Part shown: piece after piece, positions 17,349 through 26,568 of the stretch | Layout: every line of letters starts with the position of its first letter | How positions within the stretch are numbered: the stretch's first letter is position 1 | NCBI GenBank assembly: GCA_910574715.1 | Contig: CAJTCH010000015.1 | Span: 29,833-93,832, forward strand | Origin: Lachnospiraceae bacterium | GTDB lineage: Bacteria > Bacillota > Clostridia > Lachnospirales > Lachnospiraceae | Direction of reading: 5' to 3' | DNA: 64,000 nt | Translations under genes and position numbers: made by a program | Notes under the pieces: generated by a model | What the model saw: only the letters and a program-made list of their open reading frames with translations | Database searches by the model: none | Told to the model about the DNA's origin: nothing

Positions 17349-18755
17349 CTAATATACGTCTTCGCCGTCACCGTCACCATCGCCGGTATCACCGCCGGAA
17401 GAATCTCCGCCTCCCAACGAACCATTATCGCCGTCCGGATCACCGGTACCATCCGGATCATCGTCGCCGCCCGGATCATTACCTGTTCCGCTTCCCGTTC
17501 CACCGCCGCTTCCCATGCCTGTTCCGTCTCCGTTTCCTGTTCCGCTTCCCGTGCCGGAATAATCATTACCGCTGTTATCATTATATGAATTGCCTCCGGA
17601 ATATGAACCATCGGAATTATAATATTCATCCGGCTGTTCCAGGTAGCCCTGGCTGCTCTCGTTCGTGTCCGCATCCCGGTCGCCCGCCTTATCTATTATG
17701 TTATTGCTGATGATCGATACGTCAGAAGAGACCGTGTATCCTTCACTGCTCCCAAACAGGAACTCATGAAGCTTCTTCACATTGTCCTCAAGAGTCACCG
17801 GTATTACAACGCTTCCGATATTCGACAATGTATCCGTCGTCTTGTCAAACGGGAATCCTATATTCTCTCCCAGCTTATACTCAAATGCATCCTGGGCATA
17901 ATCCAGTATCTCTGCCAGAGTGAAATTCGTAGACACCTCCGGGAATATCTGGTCGATGACCGCGTTCAGCTGCATGAGCGAAGCGCTCTGCAGCTTCTCC
18001 ACGATCTTGGTAAGTACGTCTCTCTGTCTCTCCGTCCTTCGGAAATCATCTCCAAGAGTTCCCCGGATCCTCGCGTAAGCAGTCGCCTGGACTCCGTTCA
18101 GAAGCTGCAGACCCGGCTCCGTCACACCGGGCGACAGCTTCCCAGTAACCTTCATGATCTCCGTCGCATATCCGCAGATATAAGACAGCTCCTCCTTCTG
18201 GACGTCTATCTCTATTCCTCCCACCGCATCGATCACGTCGATCAGCGCGTTAAAATTCACCGCCACATAATGCTCGATATCCAGATCCAGATTCCTGTTC
18301 AGAAGCGCGATCGCATCCTCCGGTCCCCCGTAGGAATACGCCGCATTCGCCTTGTCAAGCGTTCCGTCCTTCTGCTCTAAGAGCGTGTCTCTGTAGACGG
18401 ACGAGATCTTCACCTCCAGTGTCTCCCGGTTCAGGCTGGCAATCATAATTGTATCGCTCCGGTTCCCTTCTGCCAGTCCGTCGTCGCGGGAATCCAGCCC
18501 GAATAACGCGACGTTCAGATAACCCGTTCCCCTTGCTCTGGATTTCTTCGTCTCCTTCGCCTCCACAGATACATTCAGTTCTTCCGGGTTCAGCTTGACC
18601 CGGTCTATCTTAGATAATTTGCTCGCCAGGATCCCGACTCCTGCCAATGCTACAAATGCTACTGTACCGCCAAGGATAATACCTATCGTCTTTCCAAGTG
18701 ATCTGCCTTTCTTAGATCTGCGCCCTCGTCTATAGTGTTTCCTATCCCTCGCCAT
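17349..18755 (-). CDS. LytR-CpsA-Psr (LCP) family wall-polymer ligase, copy 1
   Basis: Membrane-anchored phosphotransferase family that moves lipid-linked glycopolymers onto peptidoglycan. A basic N-terminus and one membrane span (about 20-45) lead to the LCP domain, which has the FGLDSRDDGLAEGNRSDTIM motif, SVYRDTLL, NAAYSYGGPEDAI and the Arg-rich TAYARIRGTLGDDFRRTERQ block. After about residue 370 there is a low-complexity Gly/Ser/Asp/Asn tail of about 100 residues, unusual for the family and probably extracellular. AAAGGA precedes ATG 18755, with a promoter at 18825-18853. It is 47% or more alike by eye to the second LCP gene in the LCP core motifs, but only that gene lacks the tail. Confidence 0.92.
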   Translation of the reverse strand: MARDRKHYRRGRRSKKGRSLGKTIGIILGGTVAFVALAGVGILASKLSKIDRVKLNPEELNVSVEAKETKKSRARGTGYLNVALFGLDSRDDGLAEGNRSDTIMIASLNRETLEVKISSVYRDTLLEQKDGTLDKANAAYSYGGPEDAIALLNRNLDLDIEHYVAVNFNALIDVIDAVGGIEIDVQKEELSYICGYATEIMKVTGKLSPGVTEPGLQLLNGVQATAYARIRGTLGDDFRRTERQRDVLTKIVEKLQSASLMQLNAVIDQIFPEVSTNFTLAEILDYAQDAFEYKLGENIGFPFDKTTDTLSNIGSVVIPVTLEDNVKKLHEFLFGSSEGYTVSSDVSIISNNIIDKAGDRDADTNESSQGYLEQPDEYYNSDGSYSGGNSYNDNSGNDYSGTGSGTGNGDGTGMGSGGGTGSGTGNDPGGDDDPDGTGDPDGDNGSLGGGDSSGGDTGDGDGDGEDVY

Positions 18756-18824
18756 TATCCAATGTCCTTTCTGCTTCGTTCACTGCCAAACTATTACAGT
18801 CCGCTTCTGATAATACCATACATA

Positions 18825-18853
18825 ATACTACCCTATTTTTCATAAAACTGCAA
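18825..18853 (-). promoter_or_regulatory. Promoter of the LCP-cohesin-glmS unit
   Basis: Minus strand: TTGCAG (18848-18853), 17-bp spacer, TAGTAT (18825-18830), 69 bp before the LCP start codon. It lies just after the glycosyltransferase gene and gives the downstream genes their own transcription start. Confidence 0.5.
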
Positions 18854-18869
18854 CGAAAATATGGTTTTT

Positions 18870-19829
18870 TCACCTTTTTATCCAATACCCCGGACTCGCC
18901 GAACATCTTTCGACAATAAAAGGCGGTAAGATACGGTAGCTTTTTCCCATCCGGTAACCCGCATATTTACAGGCGCTTTTGTAGATCAGAGACGGGATCA
19001 GATACCCCCTCTTACTCTTCAGCAGATACTCCATCGTCTTACCGACCAGGCGGATCCCTTCGCTCTCCGAGTGAATCCCGGCAAATACCTCCGGATGGTC
19101 GGCCTGGGATACGGCCAGGTCAAAATTCCTCTTAAACTGCCGTATTCCCGAATAATTATGGGAATGTATCACCCGGGCGTCTGCCGCATAGGCGATCTTG
19201 TAACCGGACTTCACCATCTTCGCAGCCATGACCATATCCTCGTTGAATATTGTCTTCCGGGTAAATCCGCCCATCTCCCGGTAAATATCTCTTCGGTATG
19301 CCGCGCACACATCCGAACAGAAGAAGGTCTTGATCCCAAGCTCCGCCATATCCTCCTGCCCCTTGATACGGCTCTCCTTCGGATAATTAAAGCTTCTGGT
19401 ATAGCGTTCGATCACGCCGCAGTCTTTCGCCGGAAGCTGACGGGCGTAAGAGATACCCACCTCATCCGACGAAAGCAGAGGCTTCAATAATTCTTCGATC
19501 ATCCTCCTGTCTGCCGGCACCGCATCCTGGGTCATGAATACCATATATTCCGCATCGGACAGCGAGAATGCCATATCCCGTGTCGCGCCGTGGTCGAACT
19601 CCTCCGGCTCGATCTGCTTCACCGTAACCTTCTCCATCTTCTCATACTTCTCCGGGAAATCCCCTGACCTCGTATTAAGCAACCAGATATGCCGCACCGG
19701 ACAGCTCTGTTTCCCTAATCTCCGTATGATCTGATCAAGTCTCCCGTCAGGCCTGAATGTCGGAATCGCCACATCCACTTGTATCCAAGCATTCCTCAAT
19801 CTTATCATCCCTTTTCTTTTTCTTATCAT
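18870..19829 (-). CDS. Glycosyltransferase family 2 (rhamnosyltransferase-like)
   Basis: GT-A fold glycosyltransferase, cytosolic or membrane-associated, adding a sugar to the repeat unit of the polysaccharide made by this cluster. Motifs are VAIPTFRPDGRLDQII at the N-terminus, VFMTQDAVPADRRMIE with a QDA in place of the usual DDD, and FFCSDVCAAYRR. The architecture resembles rhamnosyltransferases that use dTDP-rhamnose, which is made by the rml genes 5 kb away (inference). The start is uncertain. The frame opens at ATG 19829, overlapping the polymerase gene by 83 bp; ATG 19808 or a GTG near 19781 would fit family N-termini better, but none has a good Shine-Dalgarno. Confidence 0.82.
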   Translation of the reverse strand: MIRKRKGMIRLRNAWIQVDVAIPTFRPDGRLDQIIRRLGKQSCPVRHIWLLNTRSGDFPEKYEKMEKVTVKQIEPEEFDHGATRDMAFSLSDAEYMVFMTQDAVPADRRMIEELLKPLLSSDEVGISYARQLPAKDCGVIERYTRSFNYPKESRIKGQEDMAELGIKTFFCSDVCAAYRRDIYREMGGFTRKTIFNEDMVMAAKMVKSGYKIAYAADARVIHSHNYSGIRQFKRNFDLAVSQADHPEVFAGIHSESEGIRLVGKTMEYLLKSKRGYLIPSLIYKSACKYAGYRMGKSYRILPPFIVERCSASPGYWIKR

Positions 19830-21120
19830 ATCCTGTAAACCAGTACATCAACCCTGTCAGAGCCAGCCAGAACCAAGTGGTCGGATTACTGAACCAAGTG
19901 GTAAAAAAGGCAAGCCCCAGATAGATCGCCATCTGCCCGTAGAACAGATAGGACACTGGATTGCTGCTTCTTTTGACCAGACGGATGCACTGCTTGGCCG
20001 CAACGCCTATAAGCACTGCAAGCAGGAACACCCCGCCAATTCCAAAATCATAATACGCGTCATAGAACATGGTAAGCGTCGTAAGCTCCGGCTTGGTCAG
20101 ATACAGAGCCTGACCTGTAAGCTCCGGGAAGACGAACTTAAGCCCTGTAAGCGCAAATACCGGGAACAGCATCCTGATCCCCCAGGTATGAGCGGCAAGC
20201 TGCTCTACCATACAGTTAAAATTCTCGAAGTTATTCGCCACGTACATATAAGGCTGCGTAACGAAGATCGGCATCTTCCCATACTTCATCTCAAAGATAC
20301 TGTTCAGATAGGCCACATCATGGTGCCGGAATACCGTCAGTATGACATAGACCGGGATCAAAGCCAGGACCACCGCTGCGATCGTCCTTAGCCGCACCGT
20401 CTTATTGACCATAATATATGTAACCACTGCAAAACCTGCGGCGAACAGGAGCTGGAATCTGGACACGCACAGGATCGGCACCGCTGCCGCCGTAAGGTTG
20501 GCAAGCACAAGCACCGCCTTCTTCCCCATGCCTTTCCCTCCTCCGGCCTTAAGGTACAGCACCGTGATCGCCGGGATCAGGATACAGCTCACCGTAAAAT
20601 AATGTACGCCCGATACATGAAAATAAGAATAAGCGTGAGGCTTGTCTGAGAACAGCGGAATAAATCCGACCTTCACCGCCTCGAACACAAAACACAATAC
20701 AGAGACCGCAAAAAGCCCCACGATACACAAATAGAGCCTTCCTGCCAACACCGCGTCCCTTTCGATCTCGCGTTTCTCTTCGTCCCGATACTGACGCCCC
20801 CATTCATATCCGATTCCAAAGCCGATATAGGCCAGGAAAAAGCACATCCAGGTAACATAACTCCAGTCTCCCTGGAGCCTGCTCAGCCGCAGACAGGCCA
20901 ATCCCTGCCCGCCGACCCACGCAAGAGTAAACAGCGCCCTTAATTCCACAAGATTCTCAGATTCTCTTGCCAGATGCACATACAGATACAATGCCTCTAC
21001 GATCAGCAGGATCCCTGAAACATAGTAAAGCCTTGCAAGACTTGCTATATAGCTCGCAAGAAACATCAGCATATAAGTACCATATTCCATTATAATATCG
21101 TCGCGTCTTCTTCGCCTCAT
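19747..21120 (-). CDS. Wzy-like oligosaccharide repeat-unit polymerase
   Basis: Polytopic membrane protein of 457 residues with about 10-12 hydrophobic segments and a larger extracytoplasmic loop around residues 265-320 (MKYGKMPIFVTQPYMYVANNF). This is the topology of O-antigen/exopolysaccharide polymerases, which link undecaprenyl-bound repeat units outside the membrane. Sequence in this family is poorly conserved, so the call rests on topology and position between glycosyltransferase, LCP and initiating-transferase genes. The start overlaps the upstream LCP gene by 4 bp, suggesting coupled translation. No flippase (Wzx) gene was found in the window. Confidence 0.75.
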   Translation of the reverse strand: MRRRRRDDIIMEYGTYMLMFLASYIASLARLYYVSGILLIVEALYLYVHLARESENLVELRALFTLAWVGGQGLACLRLSRLQGDWSYVTWMCFFLAYIGFGIGYEWGRQYRDEEKREIERDAVLAGRLYLCIVGLFAVSVLCFVFEAVKVGFIPLFSDKPHAYSYFHVSGVHYFTVSCILIPAITVLYLKAGGGKGMGKKAVLVLANLTAAAVPILCVSRFQLLFAAGFAVVTYIMVNKTVRLRTIAAVVLALIPVYVILTVFRHHDVAYLNSIFEMKYGKMPIFVTQPYMYVANNFENFNCMVEQLAAHTWGIRMLFPVFALTGLKFVFPELTGQALYLTKPELTTLTMFYDAYYDFGIGGVFLLAVLIGVAAKQCIRLVKRSSNPVSYLFYGQMAIYLGLAFFTTWFSNPTTWFWLALTGLMYWFTGYDKKKKRDDKIEECLDTSGCGDSDIQA

Positions 21121-22235
21121 TGTGTATCCCCTTCAAATGTGGTCTGCATCGCCGCCGTGCCTTCCGTAACCCCTGACAGATAGATGATATCGTCATGGAT
21201 CTGTTTGACCTTGCTTGACGGCTCATAATAATCTTCACTGAAGATCTCCTGGTGAAGCTGTGTCACATTGCTGTTAAAATCAATAGGTACTACAAACGAT
21301 CCTTCATGGTTCCTGATATCCTCCGACGTCGTCACGGCGTATGGGAAGCCCGTTGTACCCACAATGTTATAATTCAAAATGTTAGCAGCAAATCCAAGCA
21401 TATCACTTACTGACAGGCTCGTAGAGATCTGCGGAAATACTTCATTGACGATCTGGTTCAACGTGAAGATATTCGCCTTCTTCGCCTTGTCCGCCGTCAG
21501 TTGGAACACCTCCCTCTGCCGCTCCGTTCTCTTGAAATCCATTCCTTCCGTATAACGGATCCTTGCATAGCCTACGGCATGGACGCCGTCTAACAGATGG
21601 ACTCCCGGATATATCTCGATAGGCTGCATATCCTTGCCCACGACCTGGGCAGTCTCGAACGCATAACCGTTACAGTAGACCGCTTCCTCCGCCGTCATAT
21701 CCACCTCGATCCCGCCAAGCGCATCAATAACATCCACCAAAGCGCTGAAATTCACGCTGACATAATTACGGATATCCAGATCGAAATTCCGGTTCAACAG
21801 ACTGATCGCCTCCTCCGGCCCTCCGATATTATACGCCGAATTCGCTTTGCCGTAGGCGCCGTCCGATAACTGCAGCAGCGTATCACGGTATACGGACACC
21901 AGTCTCACGTCATCCGTCTCATTGTTGATGCTCGCGATCATGATACAGTCGCTCTGTACTCCGCCTTCCAGCTCTCCTTCTCTCGAATCAAGGCCAAACA
22001 GCGCGATATTCGTATACGGCCCCGTATCTCTGTAGACCTCAAGCTTCTCCTGATCCAGCATCTTGATATCCAGCATATCAAGCTTCAGCATCCCGTATGC
22101 AACCGCACACAGAGCCGCTAATATGATCAGCTCCACGATCAAGATGATCAGTCTCTTTCTTCTGCGCTTCTTACGCCTGATCCGCTGCTTCTCCTTTGGC
22201 GACATCTTTTTATTCATGCTTCTCTTCTTGCTCAT
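21117..22235 (-). CDS. LytR-CpsA-Psr (LCP) family wall-polymer ligase, copy 2
   Basis: Second LCP phosphotransferase, 372 residues. A strongly basic cytosolic N-terminus (many Lys/Arg in the first 30 residues) and one membrane span lead to the LCP domain. It shows FGLDSREGELEGGVQSDCIM, SVYRDTLLQL, NSAYNIGGPEEAI and GYARIRYTEGMDFKRTERQ. No disordered tail follows. ATG 22235 has AGGAGAGG upstream; the longer frame to 22265 overlaps the WcaJ-like gene and is not needed. Having two LCP enzymes in one cluster is common where a capsule or wall polymer is attached. Which polymer each uses is not known. Confidence 0.92.
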   Translation of the reverse strand: MSKKRSMNKKMSPKEKQRIRRKKRRRKRLIILIVELIILAALCAVAYGMLKLDMLDIKMLDQEKLEVYRDTGPYTNIALFGLDSREGELEGGVQSDCIMIASINNETDDVRLVSVYRDTLLQLSDGAYGKANSAYNIGGPEEAISLLNRNFDLDIRNYVSVNFSALVDVIDALGGIEVDMTAEEAVYCNGYAFETAQVVGKDMQPIEIYPGVHLLDGVHAVGYARIRYTEGMDFKRTERQREVFQLTADKAKKANIFTLNQIVNEVFPQISTSLSVSDMLGFAANILNYNIVGTTGFPYAVTTSEDIRNHEGSFVVPIDFNSNVTQLHQEIFSEDYYEPSSKVKQIHDDIIYLSGVTEGTAAMQTTFEGDTQ

Positions 22236-22254
22236 ATTACCTCTCCTAAGCGGG

Positions 22255-23658
22255 CTAATATGCATTCTTATTTACAAAGCCCTTAAAAAATGTCAGGAAA
22301 ATGATCTTAAAATCAAACCCCAATGTCCAATTCTCAATATAGTACAAATCGCACTCAATACGCCTGTATATAGAAGTATCCCCCCGGAATCCATTCACCT
22401 GCGCCCATCCGGTCAGACCTGGACGCACCTGGTGCTTCACCCGGTACCGCGGGATCTCTTCGCTGAATTTCTCAACAAACTGCGGGCGCTCCGGTCTTGG
22501 CCCGACCAGGCTCATATCGCCCTTTAACACGTTAAATAACTGAGGCAGCTCATCAATACTTGTCCTGCGGATGAACCTGCCGACGGTTGTGACTCTCGGG
22601 TCATTCTGCGTCGTCCATCCGCCCCTCTCCTTCTTCTCATCCTGCACCACCATAGAACGAAACTTGTACATCAGAAACGGCTTATTCTGGAATCCGATCC
22701 GCTCCTGCCTGAATATAAGCGGTCCCGGAGAAGTAGTCTTGATCACAACAGAGATAACCAGCATGACCGGTGAAAATAAAACCAGAGCGAAGACAGCGCC
22801 AAACAGGTCGACTCCCCTCTTGACAACCGCGTTCAATATATTGCTCAGCGGGACATGCCTGATATTCACCACCGGAAGTCCCAGAAGATCCTCCGTATAA
22901 GGCTTCGTCGGAATAATATTATTATAATCCGGAACAAACTTCGTATGCACGCCGGACTTCTCGCACATGCTCACGATATGCTCTAATTTATGATACTCTG
23001 CCAGTCCCAGGGTAATGATGATCTCATCCAGCCGGTTCTCAGGGAGAATGATGGTCAGATTCTCCGTTCTTCCAAGAACCTTCACGCCCCTGTATTCCGT
23101 CCCCCTGGGCACATTATCCGCAAGGATACCCCTCACGATATATCCCCAGCCCGGATTCGCCTTGATCCTGTCTACATACTGCTCCGCCGCACGGCTGTAG
23201 CCGATCAGCAGGATATGCTTCTGGTTATAACCCTTCCTGCGGATGTCACGGAGCCCTTCTCTTAAGATGTTACGGCCCACTACCTCTGTAAATACATTGA
23301 CACAGAAGAAGATAAACATCATCGTTCTGGAAAAGTTCGGCTGATGCGCCAGATACAGGATCAGGATAAATGCCATAAGCCCGATCGTATTCGCCTGGAT
23401 GATCCGCCATGCCTCAAGCCTCCTGCCCTGCACCCGCTTCGGTGTATAAAGCTGGAACACATAATAAAGGATCAGATATCCCGGAACAAGGAAGGTAAGC
23501 GCCTTCGTATACTCCTGCAGGGTCAGGTACCACGCCGCCGGCGCGAATATCCCGCTCCGGAATCTGATATACCACGATGCCACATAGGAAAACGCGATCA
23601 CAACCGCATCTATTAATACATGAAGTGTATTCAATAATTTCTGATTATCTTTGATCAT
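22255..23658 (-). CDS. Undecaprenyl-phosphate sugar phosphotransferase (WcaJ-like)
   Basis: Initiating enzyme of polysaccharide assembly: moves glucose-1-phosphate, or a related sugar-1-phosphate, from a UDP-sugar to undecaprenyl phosphate. It has 467 residues, with four N-terminal membrane segments (about 10-130), a Rossmann-like CoA-binding-type domain (LLIGYSRAAEQYVDRI), a fifth hydrophobic segment (about 280-305) and the C-terminal bacterial sugar transferase domain. The latter shows KTTSPGPLIFRQERIG, YKFRSM, RRTSIDELPQLFNVL and GPRPERP. The substrate is not certain. It is first in the minus-strand block, with a promoter at 23698-23726. Confidence 0.92.
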   Translation of the reverse strand: MIKDNQKLLNTLHVLIDAVVIAFSYVASWYIRFRSGIFAPAAWYLTLQEYTKALTFLVPGYLILYYVFQLYTPKRVQGRRLEAWRIIQANTIGLMAFILILYLAHQPNFSRTMMFIFFCVNVFTEVVGRNILREGLRDIRRKGYNQKHILLIGYSRAAEQYVDRIKANPGWGYIVRGILADNVPRGTEYRGVKVLGRTENLTIILPENRLDEIIITLGLAEYHKLEHIVSMCEKSGVHTKFVPDYNNIIPTKPYTEDLLGLPVVNIRHVPLSNILNAVVKRGVDLFGAVFALVLFSPVMLVISVVIKTTSPGPLIFRQERIGFQNKPFLMYKFRSMVVQDEKKERGGWTTQNDPRVTTVGRFIRRTSIDELPQLFNVLKGDMSLVGPRPERPQFVEKFSEEIPRYRVKHQVRPGLTGWAQVNGFRGDTSIYRRIECDLYYIENWTLGFDFKIIFLTFFKGFVNKNAY

Positions 23659-23697
23659 ATATATTTACCTATAAATTCCTTTTTTGCATTACACTTT

Positions 23698-23726
23698 ATC
23701 ATACAACAAAACATCAAAGTCGACAA
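23698..23726 (-). promoter_or_regulatory. Promoter of the WcaJ-LCP-Wzy-GT operon
   Basis: Minus strand: TTGTCG (23721-23726), 17-bp spacer, TATGAT (23698-23703), about 40 bp before the WcaJ-like start codon. Confidence 0.55.
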
Positions 23727-23832
23727 CCCGTCACCGGGTACTTTTTCTTAACAATTTATTAATATATTAACTCTATTGTAATATTTGGAAACGATTATGA
23801 AAATTAATATAGCACATAATATAAATATTTGC

Positions 23833-23838
23833 TATAAT
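23833..23838 (+). promoter_or_regulatory. Extended -10 promoter of the divergent glycosyltransferase
   Basis: TATAAT with an upstream TGC (extended -10 element), 50 bp before the plus-strand glycosyltransferase start. No good -35 is seen, as is usual for extended -10 promoters. Confidence 0.6.
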
Positions 23839-23887
23839 AAACCAATAATCTAAGACAAAGAATCGGAATTAAACAGGAGTTTAACAT

Positions 23888-24868
23888 ATGAAAGTTACAA
23901 TCATAATCCCTAATTATAACGGCTGCCGCTTCATGGAGCCGTGTCTGGCTTCCCTGAAAGAACAGACCTTCAAGGACTGCCGTATCCTTATCGTAGACAA
24001 TGCTTCCACGGACGGAAGCCTCGAATATCTGCGCGGGAACTATCCGGATATCGAGGTTCTTGCCCTTGATAAGAACTATGGTTTCAGCAAGGCCGTCAAT
24101 ATCGGGATCCGGCATGCCAGGACGCCTTATGTCCTGCTGCTGAATAACGACACCACCGTGGATCCTCATTTTCTGGAAGAGATGGTACATGCTATAGAAC
24201 AGTCGCCCCGTATCTTCTCTGTCGCCAGCAAGATGCTGCAGATGTATCATCCAGAGCTGATCGACGGAGCCGGGGATCTCTACACCCTGGTGGGCTGGGG
24301 CGTCGCCCGGGGATGCGGCAGGCCGGCATCTAATTACACCGAAGCGGACGAGGTCTTCTCCGCCTGTGCCGGCGCGGCAATCTACCGCCGGTCCGCTTTT
24401 AAAAAGATCGGGCTTTTTGACGAGAATCATTTTGCCTATCTGGAAGATATAGACGTGGCTTACCGCGCCAAGATCTATGGCTACAAGAATCTGTACTGCC
24501 CCACTGCCCTGGTCTTCCATGTGGGGAGCGGGACAAGCGGTTCTAAGTATAATTCCTTCAAGGTCCGCCTGTCCGCAAGGAACAGTGTCTATCTGAACTA
24601 TAAGAATATGCCGGCAGGACAGCTTGCGCTTAATTTCATTCCTCTGCTTATGGGATACCTGGTCAAGTATGCTTTCTTCGTGAAGATCGGATTCGGAAAA
24701 GACTATAAAGAAGGGATCTTAGAGGGTCTTCGCAAGAGGAAGGTGCAGAAGAAGGTGCGCTTCCGGATGCGGCATCTGCCGAATTATGTGCGCATTGAAC
24801 TGGAGCTTATAAGACATACCTTCGCATATGTGAAGGATTGGGGGCTGCGGAAGCTCTATAAGAAGTAA
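23888..24868 (+). CDS. Glycosyltransferase family 2
   Basis: GT-A glycosyltransferase of 326 residues. It has MKVTIIIPNYNGCRF, VDNASTDGSLEYL, the metal-binding region LLLNNDTTVDPHFLEEM and a C-terminal amphipathic/hydrophobic stretch (about 245-265) for membrane contact. The NNDTTV motif and the FDENHFAYLEDIDVAYR block are typical of bacterial rhamnosyl- or related transferases. It is transcribed alone, divergent from the WcaJ operon, and ends at a strong terminator. AGGAG precedes ATG 23888. It probably adds a sugar to the same polymer (inference from position). Confidence 0.9.
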   Translation: MKVTIIIPNYNGCRFMEPCLASLKEQTFKDCRILIVDNASTDGSLEYLRGNYPDIEVLALDKNYGFSKAVNIGIRHARTPYVLLLNNDTTVDPHFLEEMVHAIEQSPRIFSVASKMLQMYHPELIDGAGDLYTLVGWGVARGCGRPASNYTEADEVFSACAGAAIYRRSAFKKIGLFDENHFAYLEDIDVAYRAKIYGYKNLYCPTALVFHVGSGTSGSKYNSFKVRLSARNSVYLNYKNMPAGQLALNFIPLLMGYLVKYAFFVKIGFGKDYKEGILEGLRKRKVQKKVRFRMRHLPNYVRIELELIRHTFAYVKDWGLRKLYKK

Positions 24869-24888
24869 GGAAATTATATCAATTTAAG

Positions 24889-24938
24889 AAAAAGGCAGTA
24901 CGGGGAAGAATATACTACTCCCTGTACTGCCTTTTTAT
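24889..24938. terminator. Bidirectional intrinsic terminator
   Basis: An 18-bp stem with one mismatch or bulge and A/T tracts on both sides (AAAAAGGCAGTAC ... GTACTGCCTTTTT). It lies between the convergent glycosyltransferase and rmlC genes and can serve both. Confidence 0.88.
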
Positions 24939-24987
24939 TGGCGTAATTGTATCACCTTGAACAATAAGTCAGACAAGCATGATTTTA

Positions 24988-25596
24988 TCAGAAATGGAAT
25001 GTATCCCGTAAGCCTGCCCATTTCTGGTCTTTGTCGCTTAAGTTCAGCGGTGTGCCGTCTTCTAAGTGATAGCCCTGGGCTTCTGCGCTGCCTGGATATG
25101 CGCCCTGAACCTTCGGCCAGGTGATTCCGATCTCGGGATCGTTCCACGCCATTCCCCCTTCATCGCCCGGGCGGTAGAAATCCGTACATTTATAACAGAA
25201 TTCTGCGATGTCGCTCAACACCAGGAAGCCGTGGGCGAAGCCTTCCGGGATATAGAATTGCTTCTTGTTCTCTTCAGTAAGCTCAATGCCGAACCATTTG
25301 CCGTAAGTATCACTGCTGCTGCGCAGGTCTACCGCCACATCGAATACAGAGCCTTTGATCACTCTGACCAGCTTCCCCTGGGGGTATTCCTTCTGGAAAT
25401 GCAGCCCCCGCAGGACTCCCTTGGCGGAGCAGGACTGGTTGTCCTGCACGAACTTCATGGTAAGCCCCTCTTCTTCCATATCACGCTGGTTGTAAGTCTC
25501 CATAAAATATCCCCTGGCATCTCCATGGACTGCCGGCTCGATCACACATAAGCCCTGGATCCCGCCTGCGTTCTTCTCTACTTTGATCTGTCCCAT
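24988..25596 (-). CDS. rmlC: dTDP-4-dehydrorhamnose 3,5-epimerase
   Basis: Third step of dTDP-L-rhamnose synthesis. Cupin fold; the catalytic base and proton donor regions are visible as DNQSCSAKGVLRGLHFQ (His) and the Tyr of FAHGFLVLSDIAEFCYKC. It has 202 residues, slightly longer than E. coli RmlC. AGAGGA precedes ATG 25596. It is the last gene of the rmlA-B-D-C operon and ends at the bidirectional terminator. Confidence 0.95.
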   Translation of the reverse strand: MGQIKVEKNAGGIQGLCVIEPAVHGDARGYFMETYNQRDMEEEGLTMKFVQDNQSCSAKGVLRGLHFQKEYPQGKLVRVIKGSVFDVAVDLRSSSDTYGKWFGIELTEENKKQFYIPEGFAHGFLVLSDIAEFCYKCTDFYRPGDEGGMAWNDPEIGITWPKVQGAYPGSAEAQGYHLEDGTPLNLSDKDQKWAGLRDTFHF

Positions 25597-25611
25597 AATA
25601 CTTATCCTCTC

Positions 25612-26553
25612 TTAGAATTCTATCTCTTTCAAATACCTTCCAAGCGCATCCTGCCAGGTCGGAAGCGGTGTGAATCCGCTGCCTGCAAGCTTGCTTCTGT
25701 CCAAACGGCTGTTAAATGGCCTTGCCGCCTTGGATATACCATACTCTGCCGTCGTGACCGGAACAACCTTGAGCCGGTCTTCTGCATATTCCGGATGACC
25801 AAGCTCTACCGCCTGCCGGAAGATCTCCTTCGTGAAATCATACCAACTGATGTAACCTCCCTCGTTGGTGGCATGATAATAGCCGTACCGTTCCGTCTCA
25901 AGCATATCCACCAGAAGCCTTGCCAGATCATAGGTATAGGTCGGAGTCCCGATCTGATCGTTGACAACCGTAAGCCTGTCATGGGTCTTGCCTACATTCA
26001 GCATAGTCTTAATAAAGTTCTTCCCGTTCTTGCCGAACACCCAGGCGATCCGCACGATAAAATACTTAGACAAATTCTCCGCCACCGCAAGCTCTCCTTC
26101 TAATTTGGTCTTGCCATAGACGTTCAGCGGCTTATAATCCTTGCAGTCCGGATCCCAGGGGGTGCTTCCCTGTCCGTCAAAGACATAATCCGTGCTGAGA
26201 TATACCATCTTGCAGTCAAGCTTTTTACAGCTCTCGGCTATATACCTGGTACCGTCGGCATTGATGGCGCGCACCTTATCTACCTTATCTTCATCCTCCG
26301 CCAGGTCTACCGCCGTCCACGCCGCACAGTGAACTACTACATCCGGCTTCACATCCTCAATCTTCGTCCTCACCGCGTCCGCGTCCGTAATATCCATCTG
26401 AACATAGGGCATAGAAGTAACTGCCGTCCCGTCCTGTATCCCGCTGTACCCGGGAGCTATATCACTGCCGATTCCTTCATAGCCCCGTCCTGCCAACTCA
26501 TTCATCACATCATGGCCTAACTGTCCCGCCACTCCTGTCACTAATATCTTCAT
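25612..26553 (-). CDS. rmlD: dTDP-4-dehydrorhamnose reductase
   Basis: Last step to dTDP-L-rhamnose, using NAD(P)H. Rossmann fold with TGVAGQLGHDVM at the N-terminus; the SDR catalytic Ser/Tyr/Lys set is seen in YLSTDYVFDG and NVYGKTKLEGE. It has 313 residues, about 15-20 more than E. coli RmlD, from a short insertion after the first strand (GYSGIQDGTAVTSM). AGGAGG precedes ATG 26553. Confidence 0.95.
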   Translation of the reverse strand: MKILVTGVAGQLGHDVMNELAGRGYEGIGSDIAPGYSGIQDGTAVTSMPYVQMDITDADAVRTKIEDVKPDVVVHCAAWTAVDLAEDEDKVDKVRAINADGTRYIAESCKKLDCKMVYLSTDYVFDGQGSTPWDPDCKDYKPLNVYGKTKLEGELAVAENLSKYFIVRIAWVFGKNGKNFIKTMLNVGKTHDRLTVVNDQIGTPTYTYDLARLLVDMLETERYGYYHATNEGGYISWYDFTKEIFRQAVELGHPEYAEDRLKVVPVTTAEYGISKAARPFNSRLDRSKLAGSGFTPLPTWQDALGRYLKEIEF

Positions 26554-26568
26554 GCTGATCCCTCCTGT

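Noticed and set aside
17350..17700. Low-complexity, repeat-rich DNA
   Set aside because: It encodes the Gly/Ser/Asp-rich tail of the LCP protein in frame; no separate repeat element is needed.
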